NCBI RefSeq assembly: GCF_000517265.1
Contig: NZ_AYSJ01000002.1
Span: 528,307-592,306, forward strand
From: Photorhabdus khanii NC19
GTDB lineage: Bacteria > Pseudomonadota > Gammaproteobacteria > Enterobacterales > Enterobacteriaceae
Direction: 5' to 3'
DNA length: 64,000 nt
A model generated the notes under the pieces. That model was not told the DNA's origin and searched no databases. It worked only from the letters and a program-made list of their open reading frames with translations. Made by a program: the position numbers and the translations under genes. Shown here piece by piece: positions 29,936 to 39,859 of the stretch; within the stretch, counting starts at the first letter, position 1; the number at the start of each line of letters is the position of its first letter.

Positions 29936-30138
29936 ATAGTTTTCCATGATATTGGGACGCTTTTATTTTTTCCTTGTTGATTTCTTGGAATAAAGAAATT
30001 GTTGTGGTCCACTCTATTTTCCGATTAATGAGTGAAATATTTGCATTTGATAATATAAATGGGTTGAAATATCTAGATTGTGAAGTTTATCCGGATGTGA
30101 TAATAATGATTTTATATGTTAGATAATTAAGGACTAAA

Positions 30139-30480
30139 ATGTTACCTGATGTAATTGTTACTGTGCTGGTTTTATTTGTTTGTGTGTTTTTAATTAGTAA
30201 ATTAAGTAAGATGAGGCAGCGTAATAAATCAATTATAATTGCTAGTATAATAATCTTCACAGGAAGTACGAGTGAGATCGTTTATAATATTAGGTCTCGT
30301 TGTTCTATTGGGTTAGATTGTAACTGGCTTGATTTTGTTGTTTTTGGCTCAATAATGTTAACAGCGGTAGCAGCTTTATTTATATCATTTTCAGGCAGAG
30401 TAATTAACACGTCAAAGATAGGTTTTTGCACCCTAAAAGGTTGTAAAAGTACGTTAACCATTTGTGTGCCTGTCCCATAG
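30139..30480 (+). CDS. Small hypothetical membrane protein
   Basis: 113 residues. Three hydrophobic segments are visible (about 3-22, 32-45, 66-86), separated by a short loop with two cysteines (RSRCSIGLDCNW). AAGGA lies 7 bases before ATG 30139. No family was recognised. It precedes a methyltransferase gene by 52 bases and may share its transcript. Confidence 0.6.
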   Translation: MLPDVIVTVLVLFVCVFLISKLSKMRQRNKSIIIASIIIFTGSTSEIVYNIRSRCSIGLDCNWLDFVVFGSIMLTAVAALFISFSGRVINTSKIGFCTLKGCKSTLTICVPVP

Positions 30481-30532
30481 CAATTGGCTGGTAGAGCATA
30501 CTTATACTCTTTATAGAAAGTTGTTGACATCA

Positions 30533-31204
30533 ATGAAAATTATGAGATTGCTTCGCACATTTGAATGGCGTGTTCTTCCCATTCTGGCGAAGGGCTTGAT
30601 CGGAAGTGGTTTTCTCGCTTTGTTGTGTAGACAACGGGAAGATCGTTGGCTGGAGCGATGGCTTCCACTTATTCAAGCCCGAGCCATGGGTTTAGCAGTG
30701 CTGGAAATTGGTTGTGGAGATGGGCGCGACACTGCCATTATTCATCGTGCTGGGTTAAAAGTGAAGGCGATCGATATATCTTCTGCAATGGTTAAGCGGG
30801 CGAGTGTTCGTGTGCCTTCGGCTGTTTTTTTTGTTCAAGATTTACGAGCTCCTTTTCCAATAGATAGGACCGGCGTGGTGATTTCCAGTTTGTCACTGCA
30901 TTACTTTTCTTGGGACGAGACTCTGGATATTATTCGGCGAATCAGAGCAGTTTTGTGGCCTGGGGGCATATTATTATGTCGACTGAATTCTACAAAAGAC
31001 GTCAACTTCGGTGCGAAAGGACACGCTAAAATTGATAATGATTTCTACTTGGTCCATGGAACACCAAAACACTTCTTTGATCGTTCCTTAATATTTAAAG
31101 TTTTCTCTGGATGGAAAGTGTTGCATATAGAAGAAAAGGAGACACATCGTTTTATTCTACCAAAAACTATCTGGGAGGTGATTTTGGAAGTGGAGACAAA
31201 GTAA
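30533..31204 (+). CDS. SAM-dependent methyltransferase (class I)
   Basis: 223 residues from ATG 30533; a GTG frame start at 30464 would overlap the previous gene. Motif I is LEIGCGDGRDTA (binding S-adenosylmethionine), with acidic motif II (VKAIDISSAMV), motif III (FFVQDLRAPFP) and SLSLHYFSWDE. The layout resembles TehB/UbiE-like small-molecule methyltransferases. The substrate is unknown and no biosynthetic partner is adjacent. Confidence 0.85.
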   Translation: MKIMRLLRTFEWRVLPILAKGLIGSGFLALLCRQREDRWLERWLPLIQARAMGLAVLEIGCGDGRDTAIIHRAGLKVKAIDISSAMVKRASVRVPSAVFFVQDLRAPFPIDRTGVVISSLSLHYFSWDETLDIIRRIRAVLWPGGILLCRLNSTKDVNFGAKGHAKIDNDFYLVHGTPKHFFDRSLIFKVFSGWKVLHIEEKETHRFILPKTIWEVILEVETK

Positions 31205-31293
31205 AGGGATTCCACTGCCATCTTTGATGTTTTTATGGCAGGAGAAGACATTATCTCTGCCTCGTCAGTGGGTAGATGGCTAGCATCAAAACT

Positions 31294-31319
31294 AAGCATA
31301 TCAATTCCTTGATATGCTT
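31294..31319. terminator. Hairpin between convergent genes
   Basis: Perfect 11-bp stem AAGCATATCAA / TTGATATGCTT with a 4-base loop, placed between the methyltransferase and the minus-strand gene at 31339. No T run follows. Confidence 0.5.
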
Positions 31320-31338
31320 AACTCGGTTAGTGAAATGG

Positions 31339-32277
31339 TTATTGCACCAGGTAAAGTGAATGTTTTGTTGGATAGGAATCGTATTCAGCTAACGGTACCA
31401 TCTTAATGGATGATTTATTATCTCTGATTATTTTTGGTCCACTTACTGGCCATTTAGCAGACTCAAGAAGAAACGCTGCTGGTTGTCCAGTGGTGCCAAT
31501 AACAGGAGCACCGACTTTTAATGAAGCTCCATATGGAATGGCGTGGAAAATCTCAGGTGTGACTTCAATGAAGTTCTTAGTTAAGAACTTCATTGGCCGA
31601 ATTGAATCAACTTGAAAACGTGTTCCAGATACAACAAATGTTAACGGTAAACCAGCTGCTTTAATTCCATAACCTTCGTAGATGTTTGCAATCTGACTGG
31701 GGAGCATACTTTCACAGTTCATTCCAGCACTGACATCAATACCAATATGTGCCAAGTTTGTAGGCGACATGCGAGGGAAATTACGCGCAGTCGCATTGAT
31801 AACATCGATTGGTAGTGTACTGCACTGCCCAGTACTTGAGGCAACTGAGTGCTTATCAGGTCTTGATACAATACCGGGGCCTTCTACAGTAGAGGTACTT
31901 AATTGGACATCGTTGTAGATTTTCGTAGAGAAGTCTGGAGGATAAAAGCTTAAAGATAGCCTGGAACCATCATTGTGAGCCACGATCCATGCATTGAGTG
32001 CATCTGAGAACTGCATATCGACGCTTACCCAGTAGTTTTGACGGTATTCGGTGTGATTCTCTTCCGTTTTTGTGACGAATCCATTGGGGGCAAGTTCTTC
32101 AACTTCACTTTGAAAGGTTGGATCGGGAGATCTTAAGACATATTGTCCACCGCCGCCGTAAATTTTATCTAGGGAATTTGCTCCAGTCGTATCGGTATTG
32201 TTGGAAATATGAGCATTATGACAGGCTGAAATTTTAGTCGAATTAATGAAAGCAATTGCGCTGGCTTTAGAAAAACA
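31339..32277 (-). CDS. Unknown protein with no clear start codon (possible pseudogene)
   Basis: The frame is open from 32277 to 31339 (up to 312 residues), bounded upstream by TGA at 32278-32280. The first ATG gives only 225 residues (from 32016), yet the sequence before it reads like protein (NSLDKIYGGGGQYVLRSPD, then FQSEVEELAPNGFVTKTEEN). Upstream of the TGA the frame continues to an ATG near 32311 through a short stretch, so a nonsense mutation at the N terminus is possible. No domain was recognised. I cannot tell whether an unusual start is used. Confidence 0.55.
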   Translation of the reverse strand, partial: CFSKASAIAFINSTKISACHNAHISNNTDTTGANSLDKIYGGGGQYVLRSPDPTFQSEVEELAPNGFVTKTEENHTEYRQNYWVSVDMQFSDALNAWIVAHNDGSRLSLSFYPPDFSTKIYNDVQLSTSTVEGPGIVSRPDKHSVASSTGQCSTLPIDVINATARNFPRMSPTNLAHIGIDVSAGMNCESMLPSQIANIYEGYGIKAAGLPLTFVVSGTRFQVDSIRPMKFLTKNFIEVTPEIFHAIPYGASLKVGAPVIGTTGQPAAFLLESAKWPVSGPKIIRDNKSSIKMVPLAEYDSYPTKHSLYLVQ

Positions 32278-32358
32278 TCAAATTTTGTCGTCAAAGCGAC
32301 ATTCCTGCATAAAGTGTTTTAACATTTGACTGTTAAATACGTACAATCCCCTCCCTGA

Positions 32359-32790
32359 ATGTGTTCTCTACAGAATAGGCTTGGTTTGTCACTGATCCAG
32401 ATTTACACATCGCGGAGCCGCTTGTCAGCCTGGCTTGGTATATTAGCGATATTGATGTTGTTCATTGCACCCGTGATCTCCCGGTCACTGGAACATGCGC
32501 GCATTGGTGAGTCTCATTCTGACATTGCTTCTGCATCACAGGGCACTAACCATCATGATGGTATGCAGATGGGTATGCATGCGGGTGGTGGCATGTCGAT
32601 GCTGGATGATATTGCCTGTGGATACTGCGTCTTTCTTATCCATGTACCGATGCTAGATTTGGCGAATACACCGTTATTCTGGTCAACTTCGCTGACTTCA
32701 CGGCCACCACCGGTTCAACCTGTAACTCTCTTCCTTGCGCATTTCATCTTTTCGGATTCGCTGCCTCGCGCTCCGCCTGAACAGATCTAA
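32359..32790 (+). CDS. DUF2946-family protein, copper-receptor neighbour
   Basis: 143 residues. One hydrophobic N-terminal segment (about 25-41) is followed by a His/Met-rich stretch (GTNHHDGMQMGMHAGGGMSM) and a CGYC motif, then a second hydrophobic segment. This matches the DUF2946 pattern, whose genes are often beside TonB-dependent copper receptors. A metal-related role is inferred from composition and context; the exact start is uncertain. Confidence 0.75.
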   Translation: MCSLQNRLGLSLIQIYTSRSRLSAWLGILAILMLFIAPVISRSLEHARIGESHSDIASASQGTNHHDGMQMGMHAGGGMSMLDDIACGYCVFLIHVPMLDLANTPLFWSTSLTSRPPPVQPVTLFLAHFIFSDSLPRAPPEQI

Positions 32791-32944
32791 TCTCATCGGT
32801 TTAAACATAATAAAACGCTTTGTCCTGCTAACTTTTTAGCCAGGAAAAGTTTGCTTATACCAAAAACTGTTTGGTTGGATTCTATAACGTATTCCGCTTT
32901 TGATAGCAATATCGCTTCGGAGCGCGGATGCACATTAAGGAAAG

Positions 32945-35056
32945 ATGATGTTTGAAAAAAATGCTTCTTATAAAAAAAATACGCTAGCCCGTTGTATTAG
33001 CTCGGCAATGCCGATTTTTCTGCTGGCAGCTTTTAATGGATATGCGGTTGAAATCTCGCCAGATTCACACGATCATGCGAATGTCCTAAAAACCAATGAC
33101 GGCGATGTGATTACCGTCACTGCGCCTTTGTATTCGCCTTTATCAATTGTCACGTCACCAAAAACGCCTCGTCAGCCAGTTCCGGCAAGTGATGGTTCTG
33201 ACTATTTGAAAACCATACCCGGTTTTTCACAAATCCGTAATGGGGGTACCAATGGTGATCCAGTATTTAGGGGAATGTTTGGTTCAAGGCTTAAGATCCT
33301 GACTGATGGCGCAGAAATGCAAGGGGCCTGTCCTGGCAGGATGGATGCGCCTTCATCTTATATTTCACCGGAAAGTTATGATTTGCTGACACTGATTAAA
33401 GGGCCTCAAACCGTATTGTGGGGCCCAGGTGCTTCCGCTGGGACCATTAGGTTTGAGCGTGAACACCCTAAATTTAATGAGCCGGGGGTGAAGGTCAATG
33501 CCAGTGGGTTGACCGGTTCAAATGGTCGTTGGGATGGCAATGTTGATGCCAGTGTCGGCAATGAATTGGGATATTTACGTTTAATGGGGAATACCTCCCG
33601 TTCACATGATTATAAAGATGGTAGTGGGTATCGTGTCCCTTCACGCTGGGATAAGTGGAATAGCGATCTGGCGCTGGGGTGGACGCCGGATAAAGATACA
33701 CTGCTCGAATTGACCGCCGGGAAAGGTGATGGAGAGGCCCGCTATGCGGGGCGTAATATGGATGGTTCACAATTTAAACGTGAAAGCCTCGGCGTGCGTT
33801 TTGAGAAATCTAACATCAGTGAGGTTCTTGATAAGGTTGAAGCCCAAGTTTATTACAACTATACCAACCATATCATGGACAATATAACCTTGCGTTCTCC
33901 GAACAGCCCTATGTCTATGGGATCGATGGGGAAGATGGGTATGCCTTCCGCGACCTGCAAGCATATGTGTGGTATGCATATGAATATGAACAGTGGTATG
34001 TCCATGCAACTGGATCGTCGGATTGTGGGAGGACGGGCGATGGGCACCTGGCTATGGCAAGATTTCAAGCTGGAAAGTGGTGCGGATACTCAAACTAATA
34101 CCCATCGTAATAAATCAGGCAGCGTGTGGCAAAAGGATGCCCAATTCCGTAATTATGGCTTGTTTGGTGAGTTGACCTGGTATGCCACAGAGCAGAGCGA
34201 GTTGATAACCGGTGCCCGTCTTGATCGCAGTCTGGTGAAAAAATTTGCCGGCAATAGCGAGAAAGAACGAAATGATACTTTGCCAAGTGGTTTTATGCGT
34301 TTAGAGCATACTCTCACTGATGTTCCGCTGATGTTTTATGCCGGTATTGGTTATACCGAGCGCTTCCCGGACTACTGGGAGCTATTCTCGCCTAAACTCG
34401 GTCCGGCAGGCAGTGCCAGCGCTTTTGATGGCGTGAAAAGTGAAAAAACTACCCAGCTTGATATTGGGGCGCAATATACGGGAGAACGCTTTAATAGCTG
34501 GGTGTCAGCCTATGTAGGGCGGGTGAATGATTTTATTTTGTTTAGATATAGCCCAACCAATGCTCGCCTCAGCCAGGCTGATAATGTTAATGCCAATGTT
34601 ATGGGCGGAGAGATGGGCTTTGGCTATCAACTGACAGATCATTGGAAAACGGATGCCAGCCTGGCTTATTCATGGGGTGAAAATACCACAGATAACAAGC
34701 CACTGCCTCAGATCCCACCTCTGGAAGCCCGTTTCGGATTGACTTATGAACGTGGTGACTGGAGCAGTACCGGTTTGTGGCGATTGGTTAGCAGCCAGCA
34801 TCGGATTGCTATCGATCAGGGAAATGTTGTCGGCAAAGATTTTAAAGACAGCCCGGGTTTCGGCGTGCTTTCTGCAAACGTCGCCTATAAGATCAACAAA
34901 AATGTCAAAGTTAGCACAGGTATCGACAACATTCTGAATAAAGAATACAGCGAACACCTCAACCTTGCAGGTAATAGTACCTTTGGTTATTCAGCAAACA
35001 CCTCAGTAAATGAACCCGGCCGAACAATATGGGCTAAAGTTAATGTAACATTCTAA
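32945..35056 (+). CDS. TonB-dependent copper receptor (OprC/NosA type)
   Basis: 703 residues. Plug domain at about 55-175 with the hallmark CPGRMDAPSSYIS and IKGPQTVLWGPGASAGTI; a Met/His/Cys-rich loop in the barrel (SMGSMGKMGMPS then CKHMCGMHMNMNS, residues about 322-352) suits copper binding; the C terminus ends in aromatic VNVTF as expected for outer-membrane barrels. It should import copper with TonB energy. It follows the DUF2946 gene by about 150 bases. ATGs at 32945 and 32948 are equivalent. Confidence 0.92.
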   Translation: MMFEKNASYKKNTLARCISSAMPIFLLAAFNGYAVEISPDSHDHANVLKTNDGDVITVTAPLYSPLSIVTSPKTPRQPVPASDGSDYLKTIPGFSQIRNGGTNGDPVFRGMFGSRLKILTDGAEMQGACPGRMDAPSSYISPESYDLLTLIKGPQTVLWGPGASAGTIRFEREHPKFNEPGVKVNASGLTGSNGRWDGNVDASVGNELGYLRLMGNTSRSHDYKDGSGYRVPSRWDKWNSDLALGWTPDKDTLLELTAGKGDGEARYAGRNMDGSQFKRESLGVRFEKSNISEVLDKVEAQVYYNYTNHIMDNITLRSPNSPMSMGSMGKMGMPSATCKHMCGMHMNMNSGMSMQLDRRIVGGRAMGTWLWQDFKLESGADTQTNTHRNKSGSVWQKDAQFRNYGLFGELTWYATEQSELITGARLDRSLVKKFAGNSEKERNDTLPSGFMRLEHTLTDVPLMFYAGIGYTERFPDYWELFSPKLGPAGSASAFDGVKSEKTTQLDIGAQYTGERFNSWVSAYVGRVNDFILFRYSPTNARLSQADNVNANVMGGEMGFGYQLTDHWKTDASLAYSWGENTTDNKPLPQIPPLEARFGLTYERGDWSSTGLWRLVSSQHRIAIDQGNVVGKDFKDSPGFGVLSANVAYKINKNVKVSTGIDNILNKEYSEHLNLAGNSTFGYSANTSVNEPGRTIWAKVNVTF

Positions 35057-35064
35057 TGATAAAA

Positions 35065-35097
35065 TGGCGTCCAGTGATTGGACGCCAATATTTTTCT
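35065..35097 (+). terminator. Intrinsic terminator of the copper receptor gene
   Basis: A 9-bp stem TGGCGTCCA (35065-35073) / TGGACGCCA (35079-35087) is followed by ATATTTTTCTT. Confidence 0.85.
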
Positions 35098-35196
35098 TAC
35101 TTGTTTAATATTCAAGGAGAATGATTATCACTGGCTAACCGTATTTATTTTTCCTACGGTCCTAATTTATTGCAGCGAATAATACAGTGTGGATTA

Positions 35197-35991
35197 TTAT
35201 TTCTGATTACCGACATACGGATAAACTTTCACATAATCAACGTCGAATGTGGCGGTTGTTTTATTTATCGGGCCGTAACCCTGAGCTGGATAACTGCGCG
35301 GTACTTCAGAGCTTAAAATAATGTATTGGTTTGCGATTGAAATAGGGACTTGTTCCAGACCAGACAAATATTGAGGAACATCATCAACATAAAATGTGTA
35401 GCCATTTGGTGTCCATGCCACCGCAAATTTATGGAATTTACCATCAGCAAGTTTACTCATAGACAATTTCTTTGACCATTGTTTATGAGCGTTGCCATAA
35501 CCATTCCAGTGAATCGCATGATCATATTGATCTTGTTTAGCCTCAGCTAAGTGTTCAAATACATCAATTTCGACGCCTGATTTTTCTGGATTGGTTAGAT
35601 CCTTACCCATGGTTGGTGACTGTACCCAGAATGCGACCTGATTACCTTCGGCGCGATTAAATCTGACAGCAGCTTCCCAATAGCCATATGTCTGTAGGAA
35701 ACTTTTTTGTGTTGAAATCATGCCGCAATAATTTTGTAGCTTGCCGGAAGAACTATCAGAATAGGTTTTTATGGTTAAATATCCATTCCGTACAATAACG
35801 GCTGATTGAGTATTAATACAATTATTTCTGACACCTAAACCACGGTAATCCCATTTTTGGCTATTGAGTGTTGTGCCATTAAAATTATCCTCAAATGATG
35901 GCGTGGAGCTGAATTCACTTGGGATTTTTGCCGAAGCATACCCACAGAACAATGAGCTTAATAACAACGTATAGGCTAGCTGAACTTTCAT
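35197..35991 (-). CDS. Secreted glycoside hydrolase family 16
   Basis: 264 residues with a signal peptide ending about residue 21 (GYASA). The GH16 active-site pattern E-x-D-x-x-E is seen at Glu141, Asp143 and Glu146 in GVEIDVFEHL. Family members cleave beta-1,3 or beta-1,3/1,4 glucans and related polysaccharides; substrate is not predictable here. The C-terminal strands FDVDYVKVYP are typical. It stands alone, convergent with the copper receptor. Confidence 0.92.
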   Translation of the reverse strand: MKVQLAYTLLLSSLFCGYASAKIPSEFSSTPSFEDNFNGTTLNSQKWDYRGLGVRNNCINTQSAVIVRNGYLTIKTYSDSSSGKLQNYCGMISTQKSFLQTYGYWEAAVRFNRAEGNQVAFWVQSPTMGKDLTNPEKSGVEIDVFEHLAEAKQDQYDHAIHWNGYGNAHKQWSKKLSMSKLADGKFHKFAVAWTPNGYTFYVDDVPQYLSGLEQVPISIANQYIILSSEVPRSYPAQGYGPINKTTATFDVDYVKVYPYVGNQK

Positions 35992-36230
35992 CTGTTTTCC
36001 TTGTATTTTTTGACGTGAATAGTCGCCATTTGGACGTTATTACACGTTTTCGTAGGGATAGGGGGAGGCCACTTTATCGAATATTAGCGACAGGGTGACC
36101 GATTTAATTTGTTATCCCCTGCTTGTTGTTTTAGTAGGTAAAAATAAGGAAATAAAAGTCAGCGACGTTGATTAAGGGAAAATAATTAAAATAGAGACAG
36201 TAAAAGAAGCGGTTATAGCAGATAAATAGA

Positions 36231-36252
36231 ACCCCGTTCACCAGAACGGGGT
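36231..36252 (-). terminator. Hairpin after metY
   Basis: A 9-bp stem ACCCCGTTC / GAACGGGGT with a 4-base loop lies 16 bases beyond the metY stop; on the minus strand it is followed by TCTATTTATC. Confidence 0.75.
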
Positions 36253-36268
36253 GTATGGCAGTTCTAAA

Positions 36269-37543
36269 TTATTTCGATGCATCCAGAGCTTGGGCAAGAT
36301 CGGTAATAATATCATCAATATGTTCAATGCCGATTGACAGGCGGATCATATCGTGTGGTACACCTGCTTTAATTAACTCCTCGTCATTTAATTGGCTATG
36401 AGTGGTTGAAGCTGGATGGCAGGCGAGTGATTTTGCATCACCAATATTAACCAGGCGCACAATCAGTTTTAACGCGTCAATAAAGCGGGCACCGGATTCC
36501 TGCCCGCCTTTAATACCAAAGGAGAGAAGGGCTGATGGTTTCCCATTCATATACTGCTGTGCCAGTTCATGTTCCGGGTGGTCTGGCAATCCTGCATATT
36601 TCACCCAACTAACTTGAGGATGATTTTGCAGGTAATGGGCCACTTTCAGGGCATTTTCAGTGTGACGCTCCATTCTTAATGCCAGCGTTTCCAACCCTTG
36701 CAAAATAAGGAAAGCATTAAAAGGCGATAGCGCGGCACCCATGTTACGTAACGGTACGACACGGCAATGCCCGATAAACGCGGCTTTACCGAACTGTTCG
36801 GTATAGATGACGTTGTGATAAGAGGGATCCGGGTTATTCAGAATGGCGAATCTTTGCTTATGTTTTTCCCAAGGGAAGTTGCCGGAATCAACAATGATGC
36901 CGCCAATAGTAGAACCGTGTCCTCCCATGTATTTGGTCAGAGAGTGAATAATAATATCGGCGCCGTGCTCAAAGGGCCGGCAAAGCGCAGGCGTGGCGAC
37001 GGTATTGTCAACGATTAAAGGAACGCCATGACGGTGAGCCACTTCTGCGAACTTTTTCAGATCAACAACATTACCTGCCGGGTTACCAATGGATTCACAG
37101 AATACCGCTTTGGTCCGGTCATCAATCAGTGATTCCAATGCTGCAATATCATCATGGTCAGCAAAGCGTGTTTCAATACCGAACCGGGGCAATGTGTGAG
37201 TCAGCAGGTTATGGGTGCCGCCATATAACTTGGCAACAGATATAATGTTATCCCCGGCTCCGGCAATGGATTGAATAGCGCAGGTGATAGCAGCCATACC
37301 GGATGCGACCGACAATGCGGCTATCCCACCTTCAAGTAAAGCAACCCGCTTTTCCAGTACATCATTAGTCGGGTTCATAATGCGGGAATAGATATTTCCC
37401 TCGACCTTTAAATTAAACAGATCGGCACCGTGTTGGGTACTATCAAATGCATAGGATGTTGTTTGATAAATAGGGACAGCAACGGCTTTGGTGGTTGGAT
37501 CGGGAGAATATCCGCCGTGGATCGCAAGAGTTTCTGGTTTCAT
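36269..37543 (-). CDS. metY: O-acetylhomoserine sulfhydrylase (homocysteine synthase)
   Basis: 424 residues starting MKPETLAIHGGY; a longer upstream frame would overlap the neighbouring gene and is rejected. Cys/Met-metabolism PLP enzyme family: the cofactor lysine is Lys204 in HSLTKYMGGHG, with YSRIMNPTNDVLEKR and SVASGMAA near the N terminus. It makes homocysteine directly from O-acetylhomoserine and sulfide. It stands alone with its own terminator. Confidence 0.93.
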   Translation of the reverse strand: MKPETLAIHGGYSPDPTTKAVAVPIYQTTSYAFDSTQHGADLFNLKVEGNIYSRIMNPTNDVLEKRVALLEGGIAALSVASGMAAITCAIQSIAGAGDNIISVAKLYGGTHNLLTHTLPRFGIETRFADHDDIAALESLIDDRTKAVFCESIGNPAGNVVDLKKFAEVAHRHGVPLIVDNTVATPALCRPFEHGADIIIHSLTKYMGGHGSTIGGIIVDSGNFPWEKHKQRFAILNNPDPSYHNVIYTEQFGKAAFIGHCRVVPLRNMGAALSPFNAFLILQGLETLALRMERHTENALKVAHYLQNHPQVSWVKYAGLPDHPEHELAQQYMNGKPSALLSFGIKGGQESGARFIDALKLIVRLVNIGDAKSLACHPASTTHSQLNDEELIKAGVPHDMIRLSIGIEHIDDIITDLAQALDASK

Positions 37544-37638
37544 TTTCGGTCTCTTCTCTATATCGGTAAGATTACATGTATCTTTGATGAATAGATGTAA
37601 GCGGCTTTTATCAAAACTACAGCGCCACTTACTGCCGT

Positions 37639-38049
37639 TCACAAGGAATTTAACGTGTACATTTGTTTGATTGATGAACCGTCGGAGTAGGTATCTATCA
37701 GCTTAAGGGAATTTCCGGTGATAGAAAATGTGATTTTTTCGTCATTTTCATCAATTCTCCAACGACCAATGTTATCGACGTTATTGGAAGCCCATTCGAC
37801 ACGATCGCCCTTTAAACGACATTTAATTTTCCATAGGGAATTATCACTGGGTCGAATGTAGTGCATATACGTCACATCATCGTTATTTTGACAAAATAGG
37901 ATAGATGCGGTTGCCTGACAAATTTGACTAAGATGAGGATGAATTTGTACAGTCGTTTTGACAGGTTGAGAAGTCGTTTTATCGGTTGAAATTGTGTAAA
38001 GCCCCGTCGCCAGTATCGCTAAAACAATAAAGATTTTATTATTAGACAT
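37639..38049 (-). CDS. Hypothetical exported or membrane-anchored small protein
   Basis: 136 residues. A hydrophobic N-terminal segment (about 5-20, FIVLAILATGLYTI) is a signal anchor or peptide; the remainder is beta-rich with three cysteines (two in ICQATASILFC). No family was recognised. It lies about 95 bases upstream of metY on the same strand, but the pairing looks incidental. Confidence 0.6.
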   Translation of the reverse strand: MSNNKIFIVLAILATGLYTISTDKTTSQPVKTTVQIHPHLSQICQATASILFCQNNDDVTYMHYIRPSDNSLWKIKCRLKGDRVEWASNNVDNIGRWRIDENDEKITFSITGNSLKLIDTYSDGSSIKQMYTLNSL

Positions 38050-38437
38050 TATATTTCCGCTAATTCTTTATTAATCAAATAAATAATTTAAAAATGTTAC
38101 TAATTCAGTGATATATCGGGTGTCGCTATTTTTTAATTATGTGGACATTATCACAAAAAGCAGAAGCTACTTAAGTCGAGTAACATTAACTATTAAAATG
38201 GAAAATGAGAACAAAAGACTTAAATAAATATCTAATCTTCTAGAAAGATCACAGAATTTCTTGTGAAGTAGTTCGTTTTCGTTAGGTTGCCTGATTTATT
38301 TCTTTCTATTTCCTGAACAAAAATAGAGGATATGCCCATAATTTTAAATTTTTAAAAATTTTTCCGCATGATTTTAGTGATAATTTATTGTTAGTATGAT
38401 CAACATTGGAGCTAATCAATAAATTAACGGTATTTTT

Positions 38438-39796
38438 ATGGCTAAATTTTCAAACTGGCAGGAATTAAGACAACTGTTCTTACTTTCTTTTCCCATCATT
38501 ATTGCGCAGATAGCACGTACCGCAATGGGGGTTGTTGATATAGTGATGTCTGGTCACTATGCTACTGCTGATTTAGCGGCAGTAACGTTAGGAAGTAGTA
38601 TTTGGTTCCCTATATTTGTGTTGGGATACGGGACTATTATCATGCTTGCGGCAGATGTCGCAAAGCACAAAGCGCAAGGTAATGAAGAAGGGGTCAAAGA
38701 GAGCCTTAGGAATTATTTGTTTCTATCGATGATACTTTCGATACCAATAATTTTATTGTTAATGTTAATTAGCAAACTTTTTTCATTTATAGGCTTAGAT
38801 GATAATATCTTAGATATTACACGGGGCTATGTTATTGCTATGGCATTTAGTGTTCCCGGGGTGATGATATTTAATGTTTTTCGTTCATTTCTGCAAGGCT
38901 TAGAAGACACGAAAGTTGCTATGTACCTATCTTCTGGTGCCTTATTACTGAATATACCGTTAAATTACATGCTTATTTACGGGAAATTTGGTTTACCGGA
39001 AATGGGCGGCGTTGGTGCGGGTATTACAACGGCAATTATTAATAATCTCAGTGCTGTATGTTTAGTTGTTTATTTTTTGTTGAAAAATGAGTATCGGCGA
39101 TATCGATTTCGTTTAAAATTCCCAAAATATCAAGATTTACTGAGGACTTTTTATATTAGCATTCCTAGTGGATTGGCTTTTTTTGTTGAAATGGTTTTTC
39201 TCGATGTGGTTGCTGTATCCGTTGCGCCTTTAGGCACTCAGACTGTTGCCGCACATAATATTATGCTTAATATCGTCACTATCATTTATACCGTCATTAC
39301 AGGATTTGCGACTGCGACGACGGTAAGAGTGGGCTCCTATATTGGGCAGAGAGATAGAACATCATTAATGGGTGTTATAAGAGTTTCGATTTCTTTGGTA
39401 TTATCTATCTCCGTAATTTTGGGTTTTCTAATATATTTCTTCGCGGCGCCATTGATTTCACTCTATACTAACGATGACTCAGTGATAATAATCGCACTTA
39501 GCCTGGCTTTTTTATTCTGTTTCTTCCAGTTCTTCGACTCTTTTCAGGGAACTTTAGCGGGTATTTTGCGTGGTTTTCATGATACCCGATCGGTATTTTA
39601 CGCGCCTTTATTTGGTTATTGGTTAGTTGGTTTACCACTAGGGTTTATTTTGGCTTTGACAGACTGGGTAACCGATAGCATGGGAATTGTAGGGTTTTGG
39701 TATGGTTTGGTTTTAGGTCTTTTTGTGAACTCTGTTTTATTGTCTATCATATTGAAGATTAGGGCGAGAATGGTCGTTTCTCAATTAACTTCTTAA
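38438..39796 (+). CDS. MATE-family efflux transporter (NorM-like)
   Basis: 452 residues with about twelve transmembrane helices in two homologous halves. PIIIAQIARTAMGVVDIVMSG at the N terminus is the family start pattern. Such proteins export drugs or cationic metabolites with Na+ or H+ antiport. Codon choice is AT-rich compared with the housekeeping block. It stands alone. Confidence 0.92.
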   Translation: MAKFSNWQELRQLFLLSFPIIIAQIARTAMGVVDIVMSGHYATADLAAVTLGSSIWFPIFVLGYGTIIMLAADVAKHKAQGNEEGVKESLRNYLFLSMILSIPIILLLMLISKLFSFIGLDDNILDITRGYVIAMAFSVPGVMIFNVFRSFLQGLEDTKVAMYLSSGALLLNIPLNYMLIYGKFGLPEMGGVGAGITTAIINNLSAVCLVVYFLLKNEYRRYRFRLKFPKYQDLLRTFYISIPSGLAFFVEMVFLDVVAVSVAPLGTQTVAAHNIMLNIVTIIYTVITGFATATTVRVGSYIGQRDRTSLMGVIRVSISLVLSISVILGFLIYFFAAPLISLYTNDDSVIIIALSLAFLFCFFQFFDSFQGTLAGILRGFHDTRSVFYAPLFGYWLVGLPLGFILALTDWVTDSMGIVGFWYGLVLGLFVNSVLLSIILKIRARMVVSQLTS

Positions 39797-39820
39797 TTTA
39801 GTGACAAAGTATCACATCCA

Positions 39821-39854
39821 CATCAATTCCCTGCCAAAAGGTAGGGAATTGATG
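39821..39854. terminator. Hairpin downstream of MATE gene
   Basis: Arms CATCAATTCCCT / AGGGAATTGATG (12 bp) around a 10-base loop, 24 bases after the stop. No T run follows. Confidence 0.55.
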
Positions 39855-39859
39855 AACTT

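Noticed and set aside
36269..37642. Longer start for metY adding 33 residues
   Set aside because: Would overlap the 3' end of the upstream gene and add residues unlike the family; MKPETLAIHGGY is the natural start.
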